Assembly: GCA_934102255.1 (NCBI GenBank)
Contig: CAKOSN010000008.1
Span: 1 to 58,333 of the forward strand
Direction: 5' to 3'
Length of the DNA: 58,333 nucleotides
DNA from: an uncultured Bacilli bacterium
Lineage (GTDB): Bacteria > Bacillota_I > Bacilli_A > RF39 > UBA660
In this document: piece after piece, positions 43,558 through 52,000 of the stretch
Layout: every line of letters begins with the position of its first letter
Numbering within the stretch: position 1 is the first letter of the stretch
Made by a program: the position numbers and the translations under genes
The notes under the pieces: generated by a model
Told to the model about the DNA's origin: nothing
The model's database searches: none
What the model saw: only the letters and a program-made list of their open reading frames with translations

Positions 43558-43908
43558 TTAATCTTTAGGATTTAAAAATACTGTTACTATAAATGCACAT
43601 ATTACCGCCCCGCATATTCCAGCGGAAGTAGTTGTTAAAAGATTAGTAAACATTCCTAAAACACCTTTAGTATGAAAGCCTTCTAAACAAGCTTGATATA
43701 GTAAATTACCAAAACTAGTTATTGGAATAGATGCTCCCACCCCGACTTTTTCTACAAACCAAGGATAAATATTGAAAAAAGATAGAATAGCACCTAAACT
43801 TACAAAAAGTGAAGTTATATGGCCAGGAGTCAAATTTGTATTATCTAAAATAATTTCTCCGATTAAACATAAAATGCCAACAAATAAGAATGAATATAAA
43901 TAAATCAT
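43558..43908 (-). CDS. spoVAEB: Stage V sporulation protein SpoVAEB
   Basis: 116 residues with three to four membrane segments; PGHITSLFVSLGAILSFFNI, GASIPITSFGNLLYQACLEG and GVLGMFTNLLTTTSAGICGA are typical of SpoVAEB. With SpoVAC and SpoVAD it forms part of the forespore channel for dipicolinic acid. Overlaps spoVAD by 4 nt. Last gene of the operon, with a terminator right after it. Confidence 0.9.
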   Translation of the reverse strand: MIYLYSFLFVGILCLIGEIILDNTNLTPGHITSLFVSLGAILSFFNIYPWFVEKVGVGASIPITSFGNLLYQACLEGFHTKGVLGMFTNLLTTTSAGICGAVICAFIVTVFLNPKD

Positions 43909-44870
43909 AAGACCTCCAAGGAAATTGCATGACTAATAGCAGGTATCTCTTCATGCTGATTAACTAAAGTTGGTGAATGGAGAGCACCCGTAGCAAGTAA
44001 AAGAATTTTTTTATACTTTTTGCTTTGAATAATTTTATTGAATACTACTAAAGGTAGGGTAACAGGACCAGAAGAACCAGAATTTTCAAAATTATCTTCT
44101 TTAAATAAAATAGACCCAGCATCTTGATAGTTATATAAATTAATATTATTTTTCCTTAAAAGTTCTAAAAATATTTTGGAACCGGTTCTTCCTAAATCGC
44201 CAGTCAAAATCAAATCATAATAGTTAGCTGGAACTTTTAAATCTTTTAAATGTTTCATCAATGTTTCAAAGGCAGCTGGCGCCATTACTGCACCCATGTT
44301 ATTAACATCTGTTATGCCATAATTAACTGACTCCCCTATAGTTGCCGCATTTACTTTTATTTTACCCTCGTTGCTCACAAGAATACCAACACTACCGGTA
44401 GCGGTCATCGTACTCCTTTTAAACCTTGGCGCTCCATATTCGATTGGATATCTAAATTGTCTTTCAGCAACCTCCGTATGACTACTAGTTAAACAAATAC
44501 CATTTTTTATCTTTTTACTTTCTAAAAAATTACTCATTATAATTAAAGCTTCATTAAAACTAGCACAAGCTGAATAAACTCCTAAATAAGGAATATGATA
44601 CTTACTTAAGGTAAAATTAGTAAGTGATAACTGATTAGAAAGCTCACCACCAATGAGTAAATCAATTTTATTTTGTAAATCATTTCTTTTAAGTAAATTA
44701 TCTATAACCGTACTTTGCATTTTCATTTCCGCACGTTCAAAAGTTTTTTCACCAAAATAATGGTCTGCAATTATTTGGTTATACTTTTTTACAGGACCTA
44801 AAGTTTCATTGTTACTAGCAATACTGTACCAATCTTTAATATAGACATTATTAAATTTAAAACTAGCCAT
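43905..44870 (-). CDS. spoVAD: Stage V sporulation protein SpoVAD
   Basis: 321 residues with a thiolase-like fold: GVYSACASFNEALIIMSNFL, TSSHTEVAERQFRYPIEYGA, TMTATGSVGILVSNEG, LILTGDLGRTGSKIFLELLR and ATGALHSPTLVNQHEEIPAI. SpoVAD binds dipicolinic acid on the inner-membrane side of spores. It overlaps both neighbours in the spoVAC-spoVAD-spoVAEB order. Intact. Confidence 0.94.
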   Translation of the reverse strand: MASFKFNNVYIKDWYSIASNNETLGPVKKYNQIIADHYFGEKTFERAEMKMQSTVIDNLLKRNDLQNKIDLLIGGELSNQLSLTNFTLSKYHIPYLGVYSACASFNEALIIMSNFLESKKIKNGICLTSSHTEVAERQFRYPIEYGAPRFKRSTMTATGSVGILVSNEGKIKVNAATIGESVNYGITDVNNMGAVMAPAAFETLMKHLKDLKVPANYYDLILTGDLGRTGSKIFLELLRKNNINLYNYQDAGSILFKEDNFENSGSSGPVTLPLVVFNKIIQSKKYKKILLLATGALHSPTLVNQHEEIPAISHAISLEVL

Positions 44871-45297
44871 AAAACACCACCTTAATTAAAGTAAGTAAAA
44901 AGGCACTGATAATACCATATAATAAAACCGAACCAGCTAATTTAAAGATATTTGCTCCCAGCCCAGTAATCAAACCGTCTTTTTTATACTCTAAAGCTGC
45001 TGATGTAACTGAATGAGCAAAGCCAGTAATAGGTATTATTAAACCGCATCTGGTCTTACTAACCCAAGTATCAAAAAATCCTAGACCCGTAAATAAACTA
45101 GATGTGGCGATAATAATTAAAAGAGTCCATATATTAGCGTCCTTTGTACTTATATCGTATTTAAGTAAAATATTATAAATAAAACAAGCAAGTATACCAA
45201 TCACCCCACCAACCACAAAAGCAATAAGAGCATGTTTTAATTTATCCTCGCTCGGGGTATATTTTTTTACTAACTTCGCATATTCTTCTTTATTCAT
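44863..45297 (-). CDS. spoVAC: Stage V sporulation protein SpoVAC
   Basis: 144 residues from the ATG at 45297, which has GGAGG at good spacing; an upstream in-frame start lies inside the ribosome site. Four membrane segments; GFFDTWVSKTRCGLIIPITG and FAHSVTSAALEYKKDGLITG are SpoVAC signatures. SpoVAC is a mechanosensitive-type channel subunit in the family. It follows sigF by 42 bp. Confidence 0.92.
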   Translation of the reverse strand: MNKEEYAKLVKKYTPSEDKLKHALIAFVVGGVIGILACFIYNILLKYDISTKDANIWTLLIIIATSSLFTGLGFFDTWVSKTRCGLIIPITGFAHSVTSAALEYKKDGLITGLGANIFKLAGSVLLYGIISAFLLTLIKVVFYG

Positions 45298-45339
45298 AAA
45301 AAGAACCTCCATAGTTATTATGGAGATTTTTCTAAAGTT

Positions 45340-45991
45340 TTATACTTCACTATAAGCGTTTTTAAGTTTTTTTAAATTTTTTGAAAGTATACGAGAGATA
45401 CTTACCTGCGACATATTAAATATTTTTGCTAATTCCTCTTGGGTATAATCATTAAAATAACGTAAAAGGATAATTTCTTTATCTGGACTTTCTAAAGTGT
45501 TTATCATACTTTGTAAATCCAGACTCATATCAAGGTTTAAAGGTTTGGAAGCAAGTTTATTATAAAGACTAGTTTCGGTATCTCTTAACTCATCTAGACT
45601 GATGGTGGTATCTAGACTATTAAGAGCACTAATTGCTAAGTCTTCATCTAAATTTAAATATTTTACTATTTTTTCTAAGGGAGTATCAGTTTTATAAAGT
45701 TGGTCTAAGTATTCTTTAGTTTTCAAAATTAACTTAGCCGTTTTTAGAACTTCTCTAGGGAGGACTTATTGCTTTTTTCATCCGTGCCAATTCATACATT
45801 TCACCAAAGATGTAGGTATATGCAAAACTGGAAAACTTCGTATTAGAGTTTTTCTTATAATGTTGATAGGCTTTAAAAAGGCCAATTTGACCAACGTGAT
45901 ATAGTTCGTCTTTATCGACATTATAGAAACTTTGGGCTATTTTTTTTACTAGTCCATCACAGCTACTTAATAGTTCATCCATTTCTTTCAC
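45340..45991 (-). pseudogene. sigF: SigF-like forespore sigma factor split by a +1 frameshift (possible recoding site)
   Basis: The ATG frame at 45991 encodes SCDGLVKKIAQSFYNVDKDE, LYHVGQIGLFKAYQHY, FSSFAYTYIFGEMYELARMK and KAISP, then CCC-TAG (45760-45755). Skipping one C continues as PREVLKTAKLILKTKEYLDQ, into regions 3-4 with DYTQEELAKIFNMSQVSISR, ending at 45340. The joined product is about 216 residues, a compact sigmaF/sigmaG. It sits directly upstream of spoVAC, as sigF does in Clostridia-type spoIIA-spoVA operons, but spoIIAA and spoIIAB are absent. CCC followed by UAG is a plausible +1 slip site (CCC to CCU). True loss, an assembly error in CCC or programmed frameshifting cannot be told apart from sequence alone. 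Confidence 0.82.
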
Positions 45992-46099
45992 CTGAATAAA
46001 GAATACTATAAAAATTAATTATTTTAAAGGCTTTCGACAGTACTTACTAAAGTTGTTAAATAAATGACAAAATTTGATTTTTAAGTTAACAAAAAAAGC

Positions 46100-46768
46100 C
46101 TATCTGTTTTTTGATGTATAGTCTCCTTCATTACCAAATTTCAAACCATTTTCGGTTCTAAAACTCTTTTCAAATACTTCATTAGGATTAAAATTGCCTT
46201 TATCTAAAATTTTCTTTTCAACATCAGCAACATCTTTTAGGCCAACATTTATTGCGTCCATAAGGTTTTGGATTCTAATAGCATCGTCAGCTGATAAATG
46301 GATATTTACTTTTAATAAGCAGAAAGTTTTATATAAGGAATCATTTATTTCATTAATTTTATTAGCAAAATAATTTCTTTCTTCGGCATCTAAATCTTTT
46401 TTATATAGATATTTATATCCACAGTACGGGTCTGTTGTAAAATAAGCGTCTTCCTCATTTAGAAAGCAATTATATTTATAAAATAGAATAGGTTCTCTAA
46501 ATATTAGATAAGCATTTATAACATCTAAAATACTAATTAGACTGGCTTCAACAGCTTTAGCAAAATCAGAATTAGCCTCTATTTTAGCACTGGCAACACC
46601 TTTATTTAGTTTTTCTAATCTTTCTTTAGCATAATCCAGTTTCCAAGCGAATTGACTTTTAATTTGACGCATGCTCATGTCATTTGAAACACGATTATTT
46701 TTATCAACAGGTGGAAAGCCTAAAACTTGCCAATAATTTTTTGATTTAATAAAATCAAATGGGTACAT
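46100..46768 (-). CDS. Unrecognised protein with J-domain-like N-terminus
   Basis: 222 residues. The start FDFIKSKNYWQVLGFPPVDK followed by IKSQFAWKLDYAKERLEKL and VINAYLIFREPILFYKYNCF has the helix pattern and spacing of a J domain but no HPD tripeptide between helices, so Hsp70 stimulation is unlikely. The remainder is helical without recognised motifs. It follows the related gene 46789-47475 by 20 bp and lies between hsp20 and sigF. A role in protein quality control is only suggested by the neighbourhood. Confidence 0.5.
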   Translation of the reverse strand: MYPFDFIKSKNYWQVLGFPPVDKNNRVSNDMSMRQIKSQFAWKLDYAKERLEKLNKGVASAKIEANSDFAKAVEASLISILDVINAYLIFREPILFYKYNCFLNEEDAYFTTDPYCGYKYLYKKDLDAEERNYFANKINEINDSLYKTFCLLKVNIHLSADDAIRIQNLMDAINVGLKDVADVEKKILDKGNFNPNEVFEKSFRTENGLKFGNEGDYTSKNR

Positions 46769-46788
46769 ATTATTATCTTCTTTCTTTT

Positions 46789-47475
46789 TTAATTTTGGTT
46801 AGCAACTAATTTTCTGGCTATGCTTTTATATTTTTCTTCTAGAGTTGCATTATTGCCATACTCATCGCTATAACTTTGATACTTATTTTTTAACGCATCT
46901 TTAAATTTTTCTAAAATATCAGCAAAATTTGCATTTTCATTAATAGTAAAATCAACATCATAATCAATTTTATATGATGCGTTTATATATTGTCTTTCTA
47001 GCCAAGCAACATAATTTTGGGATATATAACCACATGGACCAATATTTACGTTATTATGGCGACCAGTTTTAGCATAAGCAATTCTTATAGCCATGAATTC
47101 ATTTAAAGCCTCAATAATTTCTTGATGACTTTTTTCTAATTCTTTGATATATTCTTCGGCAGTAACAGGATTTTTTAAAGTTACATAAGCTTTTATAATA
47201 GTATTAATATCTCTAAGCATCTCTGAGCTTAAATTATCATGAAGGGTTATGGCTAACTTATTAATGAATCCCAACTTTAAATAATAAAGATTTGTATCAC
47301 TACTTAAGTTTAGATAATCAAAGTAATCAAATTTCTTATCTTCTAAAAGTTTAGCTAATTTTTGGTTGGCTGCTAGATACTCTTCTTTAGTAACCTTTCT
47401 TTGTTTTCCAGAGTCAATAATAATACCTTCACTTTTCATAAACCCTGCCCCCTTAGTTGCATTGTATGATAACAT
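46789..47475 (-). CDS. Unrecognised helical protein, first gene of a two-gene operon
   Basis: Up to 228 residues; the ATG of MKSEGIIIDSGKQRKVTKEE at 47439 with GGGGGCAGGG upstream gives about 216 residues and is the better start. KKFDYFDYLNLSSDTNLYYL followed by MLRDINTIIKAYVTLKNPVT is again J-domain-like in spacing, with no HPD. Probably a distant paralogue of 46100-46768. No function assigned. A strong promoter with overlapping direct repeats lies upstream. Confidence 0.5.
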   Translation of the reverse strand: MLSYNATKGAGFMKSEGIIIDSGKQRKVTKEEYLAANQKLAKLLEDKKFDYFDYLNLSSDTNLYYLKLGFINKLAITLHDNLSSEMLRDINTIIKAYVTLKNPVTAEEYIKELEKSHQEIIEALNEFMAIRIAYAKTGRHNNVNIGPCGYISQNYVAWLERQYINASYKIDYDVDFTINENANFADILEKFKDALKNKYQSYSDEYGNNATLEEKYKSIARKLVANQN

Positions 47476-47506
47476 TTTAAGTAGCTATTGTCAAGTAGCT
47501 CTTGTC
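47466..47506 (-). promoter_or_regulatory. Promoter with two 14-bp direct repeats upstream of the J-like gene pair
   Basis: Minus-strand TTGACA (47489-47494), 17 bp ending in TGT, TATCAT (47466-47471). Two tandem 14-bp repeats (plus-strand AAGTAGCTATTGTC at 47479-47492 and AAGTAGCTCTTGTC at 47493-47506) overlap the -35, a likely operator for a repressor binding as two tandem units. Confidence 0.65.
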
Positions 47507-47567
47507 AAAAAGTTTACAAAAGAAAAACACGCATTTCAGCGTATTTTCCAGTTAATTTGATTAATTA

Positions 47568-47984
47568 TTAGTCTTTGATTTCAATGTATTTCTTTTCAGG
47601 TAATTTACCTTTATTTTCGACTTTAGGTACTTCTAAAGTTAAAATGCCATTTTTAAAGTTTGCAGTAATGTCTTCTGGTTTTACATCGTCGCCAACATAG
47701 AAGCTACGAGAACACTCGCCAAAATATCTTTCTTTTCTAATATATTTACCGCCCTTTTTCTCATTATCTTCATTACTTACTTTAGCGTTAATAGTCAAAT
47801 AACCGTCGGTAACATCAATTTTAATATTCTTTTTATCAAAGCCTGGTAAATCAATATCAATTACATAATTATCTTTATCTTCACGGATATCAGTCTTCAT
47901 CATTTTGCTTTCGCTTTTTCTGAAGAATGGGTCTCCAAAAATATCATCAAATAAGTCAAAATCTCTATTTGGTACTAACATCAT
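47568..47984 (-). CDS. hsp20: Small heat-shock protein Hsp20
   Basis: 138 residues from the ATG at 47984, with AAAGGA 10 nt upstream. Alpha-crystallin domain: MKTDIREDKDNYVIDIDLPG, FDKKNIKIDVTDGYLTINAK, FYVGDDVKPEDITANFKNG and ILTLEVPKVE, then a terminal basic tail ending KKYIEIKD. ATP-independent holdase in the family. The CIRCE element over its promoter shows control by HrcA. Confidence 0.95.
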   Translation of the reverse strand: MMLVPNRDFDLFDDIFGDPFFRKSESKMMKTDIREDKDNYVIDIDLPGFDKKNIKIDVTDGYLTINAKVSNEDNEKKGGKYIRKERYFGECSRSFYVGDDVKPEDITANFKNGILTLEVPKVENKGKLPEKKYIEIKD

Positions 47985-48076
47985 ATAAATCATTTCCTTT
48001 CAATGTACCCCTTATTTAGGGTATCCAATAATACAATTTTAATACCTGTAAGTATTCTTTTCTTACTTACGATTAT

Positions 48077-48105
48077 GTTATATCACTTTTCATTAGCACT
48101 GTCAA
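48077..48105 (-). promoter_or_regulatory. hsp20 promoter
   Basis: TTGACA (48100-48105), 17 bp ending in TGA, TATAAC (48077-48082) on the minus strand. The -35 hexamer lies inside the CIRCE spacer. Confidence 0.8.
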
Positions 48106-48119
48106 GTGGTAAGTGCTAA
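48093..48119. promoter_or_regulatory. CIRCE operator (HrcA binding site)
   Basis: TTAGCACT-N11-AGTGCTAA, differing from the consensus TTAGCACTC-N9-GAGTGCTAA only in the innermost base of each arm. It overlaps the -35 of the hsp20 promoter, so bound HrcA would block RNA polymerase. hrcA is not in the window. Confidence 0.9.
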
Positions 48120-48147
48120 TTGTTTTGCTTTTTTATGACTTACTTTT

Positions 48148-50601
48148 TTATTTATTTAAAATAGCATCAACAGGTTGCATTTTATTTATCTTGCGACAAC
48201 ATGAGATACTTAGTAACCATGATAATATAACGCTTAATAATAAAGTAACTAAAGGCGCTAGAATATTTATTTCAATACCCCTAACAAAAGTATAATCACT
48301 AAAGAATAACTTATTAGAAAGATTACAAGCTATTTGCCATAAAGGAATACTTAAAACAAAAGCAACTCCAGCAATAACAATAGCTTCATAACTAAATATT
48401 TTATAAATATCTGTATCTTTAGCACCTAAGCTTTTTAAAATACCAATATTTTTCTTAGCATAAGTAATGGTAGTGCTAATAAAGTTAAAGATTAGAAGAC
48501 TGGCAAACAAGACGAAGACAAGGGAAATTATGTTTAAGTAAGGATGAATATAATGATAAGCAGTATTAACATCAGCAATACTCGAGCCCAAATCACTAAC
48601 TAAAGTTGTATAAGTACCGGGTGTATAAATATTAAGAGGATATTTATATTGTTTTACTATAGCACTAAGTTCTGATTTATTATTAAATCCTAAATAAACT
48701 TTATCAATTCTCTTTTTATCATGATTAGTTATTTTATTAACATCTTTACTAATATAAGTATTGCCGTCAAAACTAATGCCTACTATTTTTAAACTAGTCA
48801 AATCTTTGTTAAAGCCTATATCATTAGAATTATATAAAAGGACTCTTAAAATATCAGGTTTACTAGTTAAAGTTTCTTTTAGAAAATCAAAAGCGGCAGT
48901 ATCATAATCTAAATTTTTATGGTTTTGTTGATAAGTATTAAATAATTTTCCTAAGTCGCCTAAAATAGAAAAACGAGCATTTAAAATAGCAGTAGCGCTT
49001 ACAATTATTTCATTTTGCGCTATGGGGTTATTAACTAAATTAAAATTCATATCATAATAGCTTATATCATCACTATAATATTCTTTAGTTGGTATAGAAT
49101 TTACGTAATCGACAAAAGGTGTGTCATTTATCAAAAGACTATATTTATCTAACATTTCTTCTTCGGTATATATTAATTCTTTATTATCAATAAAGCCTTT
49201 TACATAAATATTATTGTCTTCTGTGAAGGTCTCAAAATCTTTCTTTAAACTTTCAGGTACTTTAGAACTTTCGCGTAAAGTTTTAAAATCATTATCACTA
49301 TTAAATTCATTGATACCAGTAATAGTTACGGGATAGGTTCCTAATTTAACCGTTAGATTTATTATTTCATCAAAAGTAGCTGGTTTAACTAGTTCATCAT
49401 TAGAATTATATATTCCATATTTTAAAATAGTATAAGCAATGTTTTTATCAATAACTACCTCCGTATCATTTTCGGGAAGTCTACCCATAAACAGCGATAA
49501 TATATTATCATTTTTTATTTCAACAATATTATCAATTACCATATTAGTATTATCTTCTTCATCTATTTCTCCAAAATCAAAAGACAATTCATAAATTTTG
49601 TAACTTGGACTGCCTAGTCTTACTTGTTCATCGTTATTTTGCCAATATTTTTCGTAACAATCAACATAGTCAGATGATAAAAGACAATCAGATTCTCTAA
49701 TGGCTACTTTGTTAACATTATATTTAGTTAGAATTTTTGTTGTAAAACTACTGTCATTATGAAAGATAAAAGTAAACATCAGACACACTAAAGTAAGGGC
49801 AAAGGCGGTTAAAATAGTGGTTAAGACAAATTTAAATGGACGCATTCTAATATTATGAAGTGTAAATTTAAAAGCATATTTATTTTTGAATTCGGAGTTT
49901 CTTAAAGTAATACTTTTATCATCATCTTTTAAAGCCACAATGGTATCATTTATAACTTTACCGTCTTGCATGGTAATAAAACCTCTACCAAATTCAGCTG
50001 CTAAGGTTTTATCATGAGTTACAACGATAATACATTTATCTTCGCTTATTTTTTTTAAAAGTTCCATTATTTGTCTGGAAGTGACACTGTCTAAGTTGCC
50101 AGTTGGTTCGTCAGCTAAAATTATTTCAGGATTTTTAACTAAAGCTCTAGCGATTGCTACCCTCTGCCTTTGACCACCCGAAAGTTCATTGATATTACGA
50201 AGTCTTAGGTCGTAAAGTCCTACTCTTTTTAGAATTTCATCAATATCCGTATTATTATTTTGATTACTAAGTTCCAAGGCTAATTTTACATTATCATAGA
50301 CATTGTATTCTAAAAATAAGTTATAGTCTTGAAAGATAAAGCCTACACAAGTATTACGGTAACTTACTAAGTCTTTCTTACTTAAGTTTTCTAAATTGAT
50401 ATTACCTACTTTTATAGAACCACTGTCGATTTTATCAAGGCAACCTAAGACATTAAGAAGAGTCGATTTACCAGAGCCACTTTCCCCAGTTATGAAGTAT
50501 AATCCTTTACTAGGTATTTTAAAACTTATATCATCTAAAGCAATAGTATCACTAGTCTTTTTAGCTTTATAAGTTTTTTTAACATTTATTAATTCTATCA
50601 T
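48148..50601 (-). CDS. MacB-like ABC transporter, fused ATPase-permease, copy 1
   Basis: About 817 residues from the ATG at 50601, with AAGGGA upstream. N-terminal ABC ATPase with GESGSGKST (Walker A), LSGGQRQRVAIARAL (signature) and ILADEPTGNLD (Walker B), one membrane segment near residue 265, a large extracellular domain (about 290-680), and three C-terminal membrane segments of the FtsX type (FNFISTTITYAKKNIGILKS). MacB-type topology implies mechanotransmission across the membrane rather than substrate import. The ATPase part and leader are almost identical to copy 2, but the extracellular domain is clearly divergent. Confidence 0.88.
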   Translation of the reverse strand: MIELINVKKTYKAKKTSDTIALDDISFKIPSKGLYFITGESGSGKSTLLNVLGCLDKIDSGSIKVGNINLENLSKKDLVSYRNTCVGFIFQDYNLFLEYNVYDNVKLALELSNQNNNTDIDEILKRVGLYDLRLRNINELSGGQRQRVAIARALVKNPEIILADEPTGNLDSVTSRQIMELLKKISEDKCIIVVTHDKTLAAEFGRGFITMQDGKVINDTIVALKDDDKSITLRNSEFKNKYAFKFTLHNIRMRPFKFVLTTILTAFALTLVCLMFTFIFHNDSSFTTKILTKYNVNKVAIRESDCLLSSDYVDCYEKYWQNNDEQVRLGSPSYKIYELSFDFGEIDEEDNTNMVIDNIVEIKNDNILSLFMGRLPENDTEVVIDKNIAYTILKYGIYNSNDELVKPATFDEIINLTVKLGTYPVTITGINEFNSDNDFKTLRESSKVPESLKKDFETFTEDNNIYVKGFIDNKELIYTEEEMLDKYSLLINDTPFVDYVNSIPTKEYYSDDISYYDMNFNLVNNPIAQNEIIVSATAILNARFSILGDLGKLFNTYQQNHKNLDYDTAAFDFLKETLTSKPDILRVLLYNSNDIGFNKDLTSLKIVGISFDGNTYISKDVNKITNHDKKRIDKVYLGFNNKSELSAIVKQYKYPLNIYTPGTYTTLVSDLGSSIADVNTAYHYIHPYLNIISLVFVLFASLLIFNFISTTITYAKKNIGILKSLGAKDTDIYKIFSYEAIVIAGVAFVLSIPLWQIACNLSNKLFFSDYTFVRGIEINILAPLVTLLLSVILSWLLSISCCRKINKMQPVDAILNK

Positions 50602-50614
50602 ATACAATCCCTTT

Positions 50615-50628
50615 ACTATATCTATAGT
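50615..50628. promoter_or_regulatory. Palindromic leader element of ABC copy 1
   Basis: ACTATA-TC-TATAGT dyad 14 bp upstream of the start codon, also present identically before copy 2 at 54489-54502. It may be a shared operator or a -10 region. Confidence 0.45.
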
Positions 50629-50671
50629 ATACAGGAAAAGATGTTTTTTTTAAATATGTTTAGAATAGAAA

Positions 50672-50694
50672 AAGAAGCACATTATAAGCTTCTT
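50672..50694 (-). terminator. Terminator after the intact HipA-like gene
   Basis: AAGAAGC and GCTTCTT form a 7-bp stem with loop TTATAATGT on the minus strand, followed by TTTTT. Confidence 0.75.
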
Positions 50695-50706
50695 AAAAAT
50701 TATTTT

Positions 50707-51861
50707 TTAATTATTTTCAATAATATTTATTAATTCAACTGCTCTATCATTAATCATTTTATTTAAAAGAGCTAATCTTTCAGTAGAAAGATTATATTTA
50801 GGATGTTTTGTAAGTTTAAAATTAACAACCTTTCTTAAAAGCACTACTTGAGTTTTATTGCAATATAGTTTAACTAAAGTACGATAATCTACTCCATAGT
50901 TAGATTTTTGAAGTTCTTTGTCATTTTTATAATAGTCATTAAACTTATTTTTATCATCAAAAATTTCACTCGGAGCATCAGATAATAAACCAGCACCGTT
51001 ATCAAAAACCGGAGCAAAAGAAACATATTCTCCAGTTTTATTGTCTTTTAAAACGCCGAAATTGCCAAAATGTCTATCCCAATTAAACGTTAAAGCGTCT
51101 AACATTATCATGTTAGCAAAGTCATTTTTAAAGTTATTGTTGCAACACCATTTATAAATGTCATCAATATCTTTTAATCCTGAGGCTAGATAAATTGGAA
51201 CATAGGCGTAATTTTTAGAGGTAAAAAGTTTGCAGGTTGAAGCAAGCATGCCTTTCCATTTTTCTAAGTTATAATTAACATGTTTAATTTTTAGTAAATC
51301 CTCTAACTGGCAAATATAATATTCACTATATGGTTCGTTGCCGCCATTGGAAGCTTTTAAATATTCAGTACTTCCTTTATATAAAAACACTTCTTTTTCA
51401 ATACGGCGCCAAGCCTTTGGGAGTGCCCCGTCGGTTGTAAATTCTGGCGAAGTTGCTATACCTTTTACTTTTGATGAATAACCAGTGAAGGCAATTAGTG
51501 ATAAAACCTCTGAGAAATTATTGTCATATAAATTATAATCTTCAAACTTCAAATTATCATCAGTGGTTATCCAGTAGCAATCAGTAAGTGATAGGCCTTT
51601 AGAAATGTCAATGATACCTTTTATATCTCGATAATCAAGATTTTGAGCTTCCAAAATATTTTTAACAAAGGTTCTGTTTTTTGGAACAATTCTTTGGGTC
51701 AAAAACTCTCTGATTGTTTCTGGAGTTACCTCTTTTTTTAAAGCTTCTGGAAAAAGATTAATTTGCGATGATAAAACTGTAATATCAAATATTTTTAAGG
51801 TAGGACGATTTTCCATATTAAATTTTATTAATGGTTCGTCATAGATTTTTAAAGTATACAT
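50707..51861 (-). CDS. HipA-like kinase-fold protein, intact
   Basis: 384 residues. N-terminal region lacks the usual HipA subdomain and instead has YDEPLIKFNMENRPTLKIFD. Then GLSLTDCYWIT, TTDGALPKAWRR, a conserved DALTFNWDRHFGNFGVLKDN (about 252-271) and APVFDNGAGLL (about 280-290), the catalytic and metal-binding motifs of HipA-type kinases. It lies alone between the two duplicate ABC transporters with its own terminator and no HipB partner. It shares layout with the broken gene at 31732-32930. Toxin-like activity is uncertain. Confidence 0.75.
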   Translation of the reverse strand: MYTLKIYDEPLIKFNMENRPTLKIFDITVLSSQINLFPEALKKEVTPETIREFLTQRIVPKNRTFVKNILEAQNLDYRDIKGIIDISKGLSLTDCYWITTDDNLKFEDYNLYDNNFSEVLSLIAFTGYSSKVKGIATSPEFTTDGALPKAWRRIEKEVFLYKGSTEYLKASNGGNEPYSEYYICQLEDLLKIKHVNYNLEKWKGMLASTCKLFTSKNYAYVPIYLASGLKDIDDIYKWCCNNNFKNDFANMIMLDALTFNWDRHFGNFGVLKDNKTGEYVSFAPVFDNGAGLLSDAPSEIFDDKNKFNDYYKNDKELQKSNYGVDYRTLVKLYCNKTQVVLLRKVVNFKLTKHPKYNLSTERLALLNKMINDRAVELINIIENN

Positions 51862-51952
51862 AGCTGCCTCTTTTCTAAATTAAATTACGTTACTATTGTA
51901 CCATTAATGCGAAAGTAAGTAAATTAAGACTTTGCAGTGGCAAAATAAAAAA

Positions 51953-51982
51953 CCACTTCTTTGTCATTTTTAAAAGAAGCGG
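51953..51982 (-). terminator. Terminator after ABC transporter copy 2
   Basis: CCGCTTCTT pairs with AAGAAGTGG on the minus strand (with one G-T pair), followed by TTTTTTATTTT, about 20 nt after the copy 2 stop codon. Confidence 0.75.
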
Positions 51983-52000
51983 AATTTATTTGAACCATCA

